64,000 nucleotides of DNA from Klenkia soli (GTDB lineage: Bacteria > Actinomycetota > Actinomycetes > Mycobacteriales > Geodermatophilaceae), in contig NZ_FNIR01000001.1 of assembly GCF_900103975.1 (NCBI RefSeq), positions 186,001-250,000 of the forward strand, read 5' to 3'. Below are positions 56,989 to 64,000 of this stretch, piece by piece. Both the position numbers and the translations under genes were made by a program. The notes under the pieces are model-generated. The model was given only the letters and a program-made list of their open reading frames with translations, did not search any database and was not told where the DNA came from. Positions within the stretch are counted from its first letter, which is position 1. The number at the start of each line of letters is the position of its first letter.

Positions 56989-57744
56989 GTGGGACAACGA
57001 CGGAGTCCGCTGGACGTCGCCGAGCTGGAGCTGCTCGCCGCGCGGGGCTGGCAGGGCTCCGAGACCCAGCCGCTGGGCCGGTGGCTGCTGCGCGCCGGCG
57101 GGGGCGGCTTCACCAGCCGCGCCCACTCCGCGCTCGCCGTCGGCGACCCGGGGATCCCGCTGGCCGAGGCCGTCGACGTCGTCGCCGACTGGTACGCCGA
57201 GCGCGGCCTGCGCCCCTGCGTGCAGCTGCCCGGCCGGCAGGCCCGCGCCGCCGACACCGCCTTCGCCGCGGCCGGCTGGGAGCGCGACGAGGACACGCTC
57301 GTGCTCACGGTCGAGCTCGACGACGAGGAGCCGGGCCCGCGGGCCACGGTGGCCGTCACCGCCGACCCCGACGAGGAGTGGCTGACCGCCGCCCGGCAGC
57401 ACGGCGACCCGCTCCCCGCGGGCGCGGCCGCCGTGCTCGGCAACGCCGACCGCACGGCCTTCGCCTCGGTCCGGGACGTCGACGGCACGGTCGTCGCCGT
57501 CGCGCGCGGGGTGCTGACCGACGACTGGCTGGGCATCACCGCGGTCACCGTCGCCGAGCGGGCCCGCCGAGGCGGGCTGGCCACCTCGCTGACCCGCGGG
57601 CTGCAGTCCTGGGCCGTGGACGGCGGTGCCCGCTGGTGCTACCTGCAGGTGGTCGGCGGCAACACCGCGGCCCGGGCGCTGTACCGACGGCTCGGATTCA
57701 TCGAGCACCACCGCTACCACTACCGGCGCGCACCGGTCGGCTGA
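56989..57744 (+). CDS. GNAT-family N-acetyltransferase
   Basis: A 251-residue GNAT protein with an N-terminal degenerate GNAT-like half and a C-terminal catalytic half: [56 protein letters not shown] contains the acetyl-CoA loop RRGGLA and the C-terminal NxxAxxLYxxxGF. The architecture resembles MshD-like tandem GNATs, and mshB is 0.35 kb away, but mycothiol synthase is longer and this is not clearly it. GTG 56989 has GGAGGAGG just upstream. It overlaps the convergent gene by 47 bases. Confidence 0.8.
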   Translation: MGQRRSPLDVAELELLAARGWQGSETQPLGRWLLRAGGGGFTSRAHSALAVGDPGIPLAEAVDVVADWYAERGLRPCVQLPGRQARAADTAFAAAGWERDEDTLVLTVELDDEEPGPRATVAVTADPDEEWLTAARQHGDPLPAGAAAVLGNADRTAFASVRDVDGTVVAVARGVLTDDWLGITAVTVAERARRGGLATSLTRGLQSWAVDGGARWCYLQVVGGNTAARALYRRLGFIEHHRYHYRRAPVG

Positions 57745-58102
57745 GCACCCGGCCGACCGCGAACGACGCGAACAGCACGCCGACCAGCAGGAACGCCAGG
57801 CCCACCAGCTGGGTCGCGGTGGTCGCGCCGGTGATGAGCAGGTCGCCCTCGGATCGGCGCACCGAGGCGCCGACCGCGATCACCACCCACACCGCCGCGG
57901 GCAGCAGGGCGATCACCCGTGACCCCGACAGCCGGTGCGCCCAGGTGACCAGCAGCAGGTTGCCCAGCGCCGCGCCGACCACCGAGAGCGGGACCGGCAC
58001 CGGGCCGATCCGCAGCGGCAGCCACAGCACCTCGACGACGGCCAGCCAGGCGGGGACGACGAGGGCCAGCACCGCCCACCCGGCCGTGCGCAGCGCGGTC
58101 AC
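57698..58102 (-). CDS. Small membrane protein downstream of mshB
   Basis: A 134-residue protein with four hydrophobic segments ([77 protein letters not shown]). A similar small membrane protein follows mshB in mycobacteria (Rv1171). Function unknown. The GTG start overlaps the mshB stop (GTGA), so it is translated with mycothiol deacetylase. Its 3' end lies inside the convergent GNAT gene by 47 bases, and the tail GSGSGGAR may be dispensable. Confidence 0.75.
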   Translation of the reverse strand: MTALRTAGWAVLALVVPAWLAVVEVLWLPLRIGPVPVPLSVVGAALGNLLLVTWAHRLSGSRVIALLPAAVWVVIAVGASVRRSEGDLLITGATTATQLVGLAFLLVGVLFASFAVGRVLSRPVRAGSGSGGAR

Positions 58103-58989
58103 AGCCCGGCGAACAGGTCGGTCTCCCACCCCTGCGGTCCGGCACCCGGGCCGCGGTCGCCGCGCACCAGCCGGTAGTACTCGGTGGTGAGCACCTCCTG
58201 GCCCAGGTTGTTGGACAGGGCGAAGAACCCGCCGTCCAGGGTGAGCTGGGTGGCGTGCGCCGCCATGCCGGCCGCCTTGCGGTCGCGGTACGCGGCGCCG
58301 TCCAGCTCGCAGGTGACGTCCTCGTCGGCTGCCGCGAAGGGGATGTCCCGGGCGTCGGTGACGCCGACGTAACCGGTGTCGGCGGCGGCGAGGGCGTCCA
58401 GGCCGCGCTGCAGCACCGAGACGGGCACGCACGTCCAGTACAGCTTGGCCACGTCGTGCGCCGGCCCCAGCTCCGGTCGGTAGCCCGGCGCAGCCGCGGC
58501 CGCGACGGCGGCCATCGTGACCCGGTGGGCCTGGATGTGGTCCGGGTGCCCGTAGCCGCCGTGCTCGTCGTACCCGACCACCACCTGCGGGCGCACCTCG
58601 CGGAGGACGGCCACCGCGGCCGCCACCGCCTCGTCGGGGTCGGCGTTCCAGAACGCCCGCGGGTGGTCGTTGGCCGGCGTGCCGATCATGCCCGAGTCGC
58701 GCCACCGGCCGGTGCCGCCCAGGAAGCGGTGGTCGGTCACGCCCAGGGCGGCCATCGCGTTCGCCAGCTCGACGATCCGGTAGCCGCCGAGCTGGTCGGC
58801 CTGGTCGGCGGCGAGCCCGGCGAGCTCGGGGACCAGGATCTCGCCCTCCTCGCCCAGGGTGCAGGTGAGGAGGGTGACGTGGGCGCCCTCGGCGACGTAC
58901 CGGGCCATCGTGGCCCCGTTGTTGATCGACTCGTCGTCGGGGTGGGCGTGCACGAGCAGCAGGCGACGGTCGGCGATCACCTGCGCCAT
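58099..58989 (-). CDS. mshB: N-acetyl-1-D-myo-inositol-2-amino-2-deoxy-glucopyranoside deacetylase
   Basis: A 296-residue zinc LmbE-family deacetylase in mycothiol synthesis: it removes acetate from GlcNAc-inositol before cysteine ligation. Zinc and catalytic motifs are [18 protein letters not shown] (His16, Asp19 area) and [23 protein letters not shown]. The insertion [26 protein letters not shown] is specific to MshB versus general LmbE proteins. It is the strongest single sign that the host makes mycothiol, the actinobacterial thiol. The ATG at 58989 lacks a clear ribosome site. A terminator of the upstream gene lies just ahead. Confidence 0.93.
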   Translation of the reverse strand: MAQVIADRRLLLVHAHPDDESINNGATMARYVAEGAHVTLLTCTLGEEGEILVPELAGLAADQADQLGGYRIVELANAMAALGVTDHRFLGGTGRWRDSGMIGTPANDHPRAFWNADPDEAVAAAVAVLREVRPQVVVGYDEHGGYGHPDHIQAHRVTMAAVAAAAAPGYRPELGPAHDVAKLYWTCVPVSVLQRGLDALAAADTGYVGVTDARDIPFAAADEDVTCELDGAAYRDRKAAGMAAHATQLTLDGGFFALSNNLGQEVLTTEYYRLVRGDRGPGAGPQGWETDLFAGL

Positions 58990-59001
58990 TGAACCGGAAC
59001 G

Positions 59002-59036
59002 GCAGCGGGGGCCGGCGACGAGCCGACCCCCGCTGC
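59002..59036 (-). terminator. Hairpin terminator after the substrate-binding protein gene
   Basis: GCAGCGGGGG (59002-59011) and CCCCCGCTGC (59027-59036) are perfect 10-base arms around a 15-base loop. It lies 30 bases past the stop of the lipoprotein gene on the minus strand, and 13 bases before the mshB ATG. No T-run follows. Confidence 0.7.
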
Positions 59037-59065
59037 GTGCGAGCTGGACCTGCAGGATCCGTGGA

Positions 59066-60760
59066 CTACGAGGTGAACCCGATGTCCTGGTACCGGACCG
59101 AGGCGAAGCCGACGGCCCCGTAGTTGGCCAGGTTGTCGACCTGGGCCTTGAGGTCGGGACGCTGGTACAGGGTCAGCGAGTGGACCTCCTCCCAGATCAG
59201 GGTGTCGATCTGGTTGCCCAGGTCGCGGGCGGCGTCGGGGTCCAGCTCCGAGGTCGCCTGGGCGAACAGGTCGTCGATCTCCCGGCTGCCGACCCGGGCG
59301 TAGTTCTGCTGGATGTCGTCGCCCTGCACCTGGCCGTAGATCGACTGCGAGGAGCTGATGGGGAACGGCGTGCCCAGCCACGAGAACACGGTGAAGTCGA
59401 AGTCGCCGGTGTTCACGTAGTTCTCGAAGAAGTCGCCGCTGGGGACGGTCTCGATCTGCACGTCGGCACCGACCTCGGCCAGCATGCCCTGCACCAGTTC
59501 GGCCTCCTGCTGGCTGGTGGCCACCGCGGCGGGGATGACGAACCGGATGGTCAGGCTCTGACCGTCCTTCGTGCGGGTGCCGTCGCCCTCGCGGGTCCAC
59601 CCGGCGTCGTCGAGCTCCGCGTTGGCGGCGTCCACGTCGACGTCGGAGAGGTCACCGGCGTTGTCCTGGTACCCGTCCTGGTTGGTCATGAAGATGTGGT
59701 TGTCCAGCTTCACCGCATCACCGCCCAGCGGCCCGAGGAGCGCGTCGGCGATCGTCTGCCGGTCGATGGCCAGGCCCAGGGCGTGCCGGACGGCGACGTC
59801 GGACAACACCGGGGAGGTGCTGTTCATGGTGATGTGCCGGAAGTTGGGGCCACCGGCCCGGCGGATCGTGACGCCGTCGATGCCCTGCGCGCGGGTGTAC
59901 TTGTCGACGTCCGGGCCGATGTCGATGAAGTCGATCTCGCCGTTGGCCAGCGCGTCGATCTGGGCGTCACCGTCGATGACGCGGAAGACGATCGAGTCCA
60001 GGAGGGGCGCGTCACCCCACCAGTCGGCGTCGGGGACGAGGGTGACGGTCTGCGCCGTGGTGTCGATGCCGCCGAGCTCGAACGGGCCCGCGGTCACCGG
60101 GATGCCGGTGGTCCAGCCGGTGTTGAACACCGCCGGGTCGTCGTTGGTCGACGCCGGGTAGAGCGGGGCGTACAGGGCCTGCCAGTCGGCGTAGGGGTTG
60201 GCGAAGGTGACCACCGCCTGCCGCTCGTCGGTGCCCTGCTCGACCGAGGCGATCTGGTCGTAGCCGTTGGTCGCCGAGACGTTGAACTCGGGGTTGGTGC
60301 CGTTGAGCGCCTTCCACTGCGAGATCAGGTCGGCGGCGGTGATGTCGGTGCCGTCGGACCAGACCGCGTCCGGGTTGATCGTGTAGGTGATGACCTGGGG
60401 GTCCTCCGACGTCAGCTCGATGTCGGAGAAGTAGTCCGCGTTCACCGTGGGGGTGCTGTCGGCGGCGAAGTCGAACGCCGCGGGCAGCACGGCGCTGATG
60501 ACGTCGGCGGTGTCCCTCAGCGTGCCGTCGAGCTGGTTGTAGTTGAAGTTCGGCGGCAGCTCGGTCAGTGGCCAGCGCAGGTCGCCGCCCTGGGTGAGGT
60601 CGGCGCGGTCGACCGGGTTGATGTCGTTGGCGGTGGCCTCGGTCGGGGTACCCCCGCCACCGGAGTCGTCGGACCCGGATCCGCCGGAGCAGCCGGACAG
60701 CACCAGGGCCGCGGCCGCCACGGCGGCGACGGCGGCGAACGGACGTCGAACTCGTCTCAA
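59066..60760 (-). CDS. Peptide-type ABC substrate-binding lipoprotein (LpqW-like, SBP_bac_5)
   Basis: A 564-residue lipoprotein: signal peptide [19 protein letters not shown] with lipobox cysteine at 24, a Gly/Ser linker, then a family 5 solute-binding fold with [61 protein letters not shown] and [25 protein letters not shown]. In mycobacteria the orthologous-position gene (lpqW) modulates lipoarabinomannan synthesis; here the adjacent OppCDF genes point to genuine peptide uptake. The TTG start is supported by GGAG six bases upstream. A 17-base inverted repeat lies in the upstream region. Confidence 0.88.
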   Translation of the reverse strand: MRRVRRPFAAVAAVAAAALVLSGCSGGSGSDDSGGGGTPTEATANDINPVDRADLTQGGDLRWPLTELPPNFNYNQLDGTLRDTADVISAVLPAAFDFAADSTPTVNADYFSDIELTSEDPQVITYTINPDAVWSDGTDITAADLISQWKALNGTNPEFNVSATNGYDQIASVEQGTDERQAVVTFANPYADWQALYAPLYPASTNDDPAVFNTGWTTGIPVTAGPFELGGIDTTAQTVTLVPDADWWGDAPLLDSIVFRVIDGDAQIDALANGEIDFIDIGPDVDKYTRAQGIDGVTIRRAGGPNFRHITMNSTSPVLSDVAVRHALGLAIDRQTIADALLGPLGGDAVKLDNHIFMTNQDGYQDNAGDLSDVDVDAANAELDDAGWTREGDGTRTKDGQSLTIRFVIPAAVATSQQEAELVQGMLAEVGADVQIETVPSGDFFENYVNTGDFDFTVFSWLGTPFPISSSQSIYGQVQGDDIQQNYARVGSREIDDLFAQATSELDPDAARDLGNQIDTLIWEEVHSLTLYQRPDLKAQVDNLANYGAVGFASVRYQDIGFTS

Positions 60761-60781
60761 AGGTCACTCCGGGGTGCGTGC

Positions 60782-60798
60782 GTGATCGGTGGGATCAC
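60782..60798. promoter_or_regulatory. Inverted repeat upstream of the lipoprotein gene
   Basis: GTGATC and GATCAC flank GGTGG, forming a 17-base dyad 22 bases before the TTG start. GntR- or TetR-family proteins use sites of this size. The rest of the 144-base gap contains a short GGGCC/GGCCC hairpin near 60807-60819 and no promoter I can call with confidence. Confidence 0.4.
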
Positions 60799-60904
60799 TG
60801 GTCAGCGGGCCGCCGGCCCATGGGCTGTGTCGAGGCTATGCAGCACGGCTAAGGATCGGGTCACGTCCGGGTAACGAAAGCCACGACGCCCCGGGCGGCG
60901 CACC

Positions 60905-62989
60905 TCAGCCCGGGACGACGGTGCGCTCGCGGGCGAAGTGGCAGGCCGAGGCGAGCCCCGGCACGTGCTCCACCAGCGCCGGGTCCTCCTCGGCGCAGCG
61001 CTGCTGCTGGCCGGGCTCCAGCTCGACGAACAACGGGCAGCGGGACCGGAACCGGCACCCCGAGGGCAGGTTCGCCGGGTCCGGGAGGTCGCCGCGGACC
61101 AGGATCCGCTCGCGCTGCCGCTCGGCCACCGGGTCCGGGATGGGGACGGCCGACAGCAGTGCCTGGGTGTAGGGGTGCGTGGGCCGCTCGAAGATGTCGT
61201 CGGCGTCGCCCACCTCGACCAGCCGGCCCAGGTACATGACCGCCACCCGGTCGGCGATGTGCCGCACCACCGACAGGTCGTGCGCCACGAACAGGTAGGC
61301 CAGCCCCAGGCGGACCTTGAGGTCCTCCAGCAGGTTCAGCACGCCGGCCTGGATCGAGACGTCCAGCGCCGAGACCGGTTCGTCGAGCACGAGCAGCTTG
61401 GGCTCCAGGGCCAGCGCCCGGGCGATGCCGATGCGCTGCCGCTGCCCGCCGGAGAAGTCGGCCGGGTAGCGGTTGGCGTGCTCGGGGGCCAGCCCGACCA
61501 GCCGCAGCAACTCGCCGACCCGCGCCGCGCGCTCGGCCCGCGGGACGTCGAAGGACCGCAGCGGCTCGTCGATGATGTCCCCGACCGGCAGGCGCGGGTC
61601 CAGGGAGGACAGCGGGTCCTGGAAGACGACCTGGATGTCGCGCCGCAGCTCCTTGCGCTCACGGCGCCCCAGACCGGCGACGTCCTTGCCGTGCACGACG
61701 ATCGAGCCCTCGGCGGGCGCCTGCAGGCTCAGGACCTCCATGATCGTCGTGGTCTTGCCCGACCCGGACTCGCCGACCAGCCCGAGCGCCTCGCCCTCGC
61801 GGATGTCGAAGCTGACGCCGTCGACCGCGCTGACCGACCCCACCTTGCGGCGCATGACCGCACCCCGGGTGATGTCGAACCGCTTGGTCACCTCGCGGAC
61901 CTCCAGGACGGCCGGGCGCTCGGTCCGGGCCACCAGGCCGCGCGCCTGCGCGAGCACCGGTGGCGGGAACACCGGCACGCCGTCGATCGAACCGTCGACG
62001 ATCTCGTCCGCCCGGTGGCAGGCGGCCGACCCCACCGCGGTCGGGGTGAGCTCCGGCTCGACCTCCCGGCACACCGGCAGCACCACCGGGCACCGGCTGG
62101 CGAACGGGCACCCGGGCTCCAGCCGGCTGACGTTGGGCGGGGACCCCGAGATCGGGGTCAGCGTCTGCCCCGGCCGGTCCAGCCGGGGCACCGAGCCCAG
62201 CAGCCCGATGGTGTACGGCATGCGGGGGGCGGCGTACACCGGCCCGACCGGACCCTGCTCGACGGCCTTGCCGGCGTACATGACCAGCACCCGGTCGGCG
62301 ATGCCGGCCACCACCCCGAGGTCGTGGGTGATCATCACGGTGGCGGCGTTGGTCAGCTGCCGCGCGGTCTCCAGCAGCTCGAGCACCTGCGCCTGGATGG
62401 TCACGTCCAGCGCGGTCGTCGGTTCGTCGGCGATCAGCACGTCGGGGTCGTTGGCGATCGCCATGGCGATCATCACCCGCTGCCGCATGCCCCCGGAGAA
62501 CTCGTGCGGGAATGCCTTGGCCCGCTGGGCTGCGTTCGGGATGCCCACGCTGTCGAGCAGCTCGACAGCGCGCTGGGTGGCCGGGCCCGCCGCGAGCCGC
62601 TGGTGGATGCGGATGGTCTCGGCGATCTGGTCACCGACGGTGTAGACCGGCGTCAGCGCCGACAGCGGGTCCTGGAAGACCATCGCGATGTCGTTGCCGC
62701 GGATGCGGGCGAGCTCGCCGTCCGGGCGGCCCAGCAGCTCCACCCCGCGCAACCGCACGCTGCCGGTCACCCGGGCGTTGCGCGGGAGCAGACCCATGAC
62801 CGCCAACGAGGAGACCGACTTGCCCGACCCGGACTCCCCCACGATGCCCAGGACCTCACCGGGGGCCAGGTCGTAGGCGACCCCGCGCACCGCCGGGACG
62901 TCGCCGTCCTCCCCGCCCGGGAAGACCACGCCGAGGTCGCGGACGGACAGCAGCGGCACCTGGCTCACGTCGTCGCCCACGTCGCTCAC
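60905..62989 (-). CDS. Oligopeptide ABC transporter, fused OppD-OppF ATPase
   Basis: A 694-residue protein with two complete ABC ATPases. First (about 10-330): Walker [18 protein letters not shown], signature [33 protein letters not shown], and the OppD C-terminal Cys-rich tail GCPFASRCP. Second (about 360-690): [53 protein letters not shown] and tail CRFRSRCP. Both tails can bind an Fe-S cluster as in OppD/DppD. The two usually separate subunits are fused. GTG 62989 overlaps the permease stop (GTGA). It powers uptake with OppB/C. Confidence 0.92.
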   Translation of the reverse strand: MSDVGDDVSQVPLLSVRDLGVVFPGGEDGDVPAVRGVAYDLAPGEVLGIVGESGSGKSVSSLAVMGLLPRNARVTGSVRLRGVELLGRPDGELARIRGNDIAMVFQDPLSALTPVYTVGDQIAETIRIHQRLAAGPATQRAVELLDSVGIPNAAQRAKAFPHEFSGGMRQRVMIAMAIANDPDVLIADEPTTALDVTIQAQVLELLETARQLTNAATVMITHDLGVVAGIADRVLVMYAGKAVEQGPVGPVYAAPRMPYTIGLLGSVPRLDRPGQTLTPISGSPPNVSRLEPGCPFASRCPVVLPVCREVEPELTPTAVGSAACHRADEIVDGSIDGVPVFPPPVLAQARGLVARTERPAVLEVREVTKRFDITRGAVMRRKVGSVSAVDGVSFDIREGEALGLVGESGSGKTTTIMEVLSLQAPAEGSIVVHGKDVAGLGRRERKELRRDIQVVFQDPLSSLDPRLPVGDIIDEPLRSFDVPRAERAARVGELLRLVGLAPEHANRYPADFSGGQRQRIGIARALALEPKLLVLDEPVSALDVSIQAGVLNLLEDLKVRLGLAYLFVAHDLSVVRHIADRVAVMYLGRLVEVGDADDIFERPTHPYTQALLSAVPIPDPVAERQRERILVRGDLPDPANLPSGCRFRSRCPLFVELEPGQQQRCAEEDPALVEHVPGLASACHFARERTVVPG

Positions 62990-63945
62990 TTCGTACCTCC
63001 GGCCCGGCTGGACGCCGGGTCCAGCGCGTCGCGCAGGGCGTCCCCGATGACGCTCACCGCCAGCGTGGTGGCGACCAGCAGGCCACCGGCGAACAGGAAC
63101 AGCCAGGGGAAGGTGAACGCCGACCGGGTGCCCGACGCGATCAGGTTGCCCAGCGAGACGTCGGGCGGCTGCACCCCGAAGCCGAAGTAGGACAACCCCG
63201 TCTCGGCGATGATCGCCGTGGCCACCGCGATGGTCGCGTCGATGATCAGCAACGAGGACATGTTGGGGATCAGGTGGCGAAAGATGATGCCGGCCGAGGA
63301 GACCCCGGAGTAGCGGGCGGCGAGCACGAACTCGCGTTCCTTGAGGCTCAGCGTCATCCCGCGCACGATCCGGGCGGTGATCATCCAGGCGAAGATGGCG
63401 ATCAGGAAGACCAGCACCAGCCAGCCCGCGCTCTGGAAGGCCGGGCTGATGATCGCCACGACCAGGAACGACGGGATGACCAGCAGCAGGTCCACCCCCC
63501 ACATCAGCGCGCGGTCCACCCAGCCGCCGAAGTAGCCGGCGCAGGCCCCGACCACCGCGGCCAGCCCGGTGGAGATGAGCGCGACGAGCAGCCCGATGAT
63601 CAGCGACTTCTGCAGCCCCCGCATGGTCTGGGCGAACACGTCCTGGCCGATCTGCGTGGTGCCGAACCAGTGGTCCGGGGACGGCGGCTGCAGGAACGCG
63701 GTGTAGTCCTGGGTGCTGTAGGTCCACCCGGTGATGGCCTGGTAGATCACCGGCCCCAGGAAGGCCCCGACGAACATCAGCACCAGGACGCCCAGCGCGA
63801 CCATCGCCCCCCGGCGGCGCCGGAACCGGCGCAGCACCAGGCTGCGGCGCCCGCGGACCACCACGGCGCTGGGGGCCTTCTGACCGGGGTGGTCGGAGAC
63901 GGCCGCGTCGTCGGCGACCACCAACGGATCGGCAGGTGCGCTCAC
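62986..63945 (-). CDS. Oligopeptide ABC transporter permease (OppC/DppC)
   Basis: A 319-residue permease. A 45-residue polar and arginine-rich N-terminus precedes the first helix ([21 protein letters not shown]), then an exterior loop with [20 protein letters not shown] typical of DppC, and five more helices. The ATPase-contacting EAA loop is [28 protein letters not shown] 63945 has GAGGAGGAA immediately upstream. The next gene on this strand upstream is the OppB end at the window edge, 26 bases away. Confidence 0.92.
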   Translation of the reverse strand: MSAPADPLVVADDAAVSDHPGQKAPSAVVVRGRRSLVLRRFRRRRGAMVALGVLVLMFVGAFLGPVIYQAITGWTYSTQDYTAFLQPPSPDHWFGTTQIGQDVFAQTMRGLQKSLIIGLLVALISTGLAAVVGACAGYFGGWVDRALMWGVDLLLVIPSFLVVAIISPAFQSAGWLVLVFLIAIFAWMITARIVRGMTLSLKEREFVLAARYSGVSSAGIIFRHLIPNMSSLLIIDATIAVATAIIAETGLSYFGFGVQPPDVSLGNLIASGTRSAFTFPWLFLFAGGLLVATTLAVSVIGDALRDALDPASSRAGGTK

Positions 63946-63971
63946 GGTTCCTCCTCGCCTCGGACCCGGCC

Positions 63972-64000
63972 TCAGACCCGCACGCGCGGGTCGAGGACGG
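63972..64000 (-). CDS. Oligopeptide ABC transporter permease OppB, C-terminal end (runs off the right edge)
   Basis: Only the last nine codons lie in the window. They read VLDPRVRV followed by TGA, which is the characteristic C-terminal end of OppB/DppB permeases (usually YxxLDPRVR). With OppC and the fused ATPase downstream this completes the usual opp order. Everything upstream is outside the window. Confidence 0.75.

Noticed and set aside
56989-57744. Mycothiol synthase MshD
   Set aside because: It is a tandem GNAT near mshB, but it is shorter than MshD (about 300 residues) and its N-terminal half lacks a clear acetyl-CoA loop.
1-64000. Many long open frames antisense or out of frame to the genes listed, some over 1000 codons
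   Set aside because: At about 73% GC stops are rare; these frames are Arg/Pro/Gly/Ala-rich shadows without family similarity or start signals.
1-64000. tRNA, rRNA, riboswitch, insertion sequence or attachment site
   Set aside because: No transposase, integrase, terminal repeats or recognisable RNA gene was seen; all gaps between genes are under 150 bases.

Overview
The window is about 73% GC with long, tightly packed genes, many GTG starts, TGA as the dominant stop, and some twenty stop/start overlaps of the ATGA/GTGA type. Gene content (mycothiol deacetylase mshB, actinobacterial RseA/SigE/HtrA/TatB, the GlgC/GlgA pair, 13E12-type DUF222 HNH protein, DUF3117, two divergent EamA exporters) points to a chromosome segment of a high-GC actinomycete; the style fits Geodermatophilaceae or a close relative, but the family is an inference. 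There are no rRNA or tRNA genes, insertion sequences, prophage genes or CRISPR arrays that I can see, and no gene-free stretch longer than 300 bases.

Read from right to left, a backbone of the window follows the gene order I remember from Mycobacterium tuberculosis (roughly Rv1166 to Rv1232): LpqW-like lipoprotein (59.1-60.8 kb), mshB (58.1-59.0), small membrane protein, ferredoxin and dapC (55.5-56.9), dapD/dapE (51.3-53.4), LOG-family protein (50.5-51.3), DivIVA-like protein (50.1-50.5), tagA-type glycosylase and DUF3117 (33.9-34.8), glgA/glgC (22.5-25.5), O-methyltransferase, sigE, rseA, htrA, tatB, mrp (16.3-22.0), DUF1003 and MgtE-N/CBS proteins (11.2-13.0). This core carries lysine/peptidoglycan precursor synthesis, glycogen, mycothiol and the envelope-stress regulon.

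Two accessory insertions interrupt the backbone. The first (25.5-33.8 kb) has a three-gene cobalt-type nitrile hydratase with a split beta subunit, a luciferase-like oxidoreductase, an App1-type phosphatase, a hydrolase, a CrtI-like oxidoreductase, an unidentified Rossmann protein and an M17 aminopeptidase. The second (34.8-50.1 kb) has a TetR-controlled DrrAB-like ABC exporter, a sugar-nucleotide epimerase, an HNH protein preceded by a LexA-like box, two ECF sigma/anti-sigma-like pairs flanking an EamA transporter, membrane and glycosyl transferases, and a sulfite-oxidase-like molybdoenzyme fused to a b-type membrane domain.

The left end (0-11 kb) holds two overlapping sensor-kinase genes, a quinone oxidoreductase, a GT2-GtrA / GT39 glycosylation pair, and an acyl-CoA dehydrogenase plus malyl-CoA-lyase-like gene sharing an identical palindromic operator. 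The right end (60.9-64.0 kb) is an oligopeptide ABC transporter (fused OppD-OppF, OppC, end of OppB) that probably works with the LpqW-like binding protein.

A window-wide regulatory feature is a TANNNT -10 element 6 to 8 bases before the start codon of about eighteen genes with no Shine-Dalgarno, the signature of leaderless mRNAs; it was used to choose many starts.
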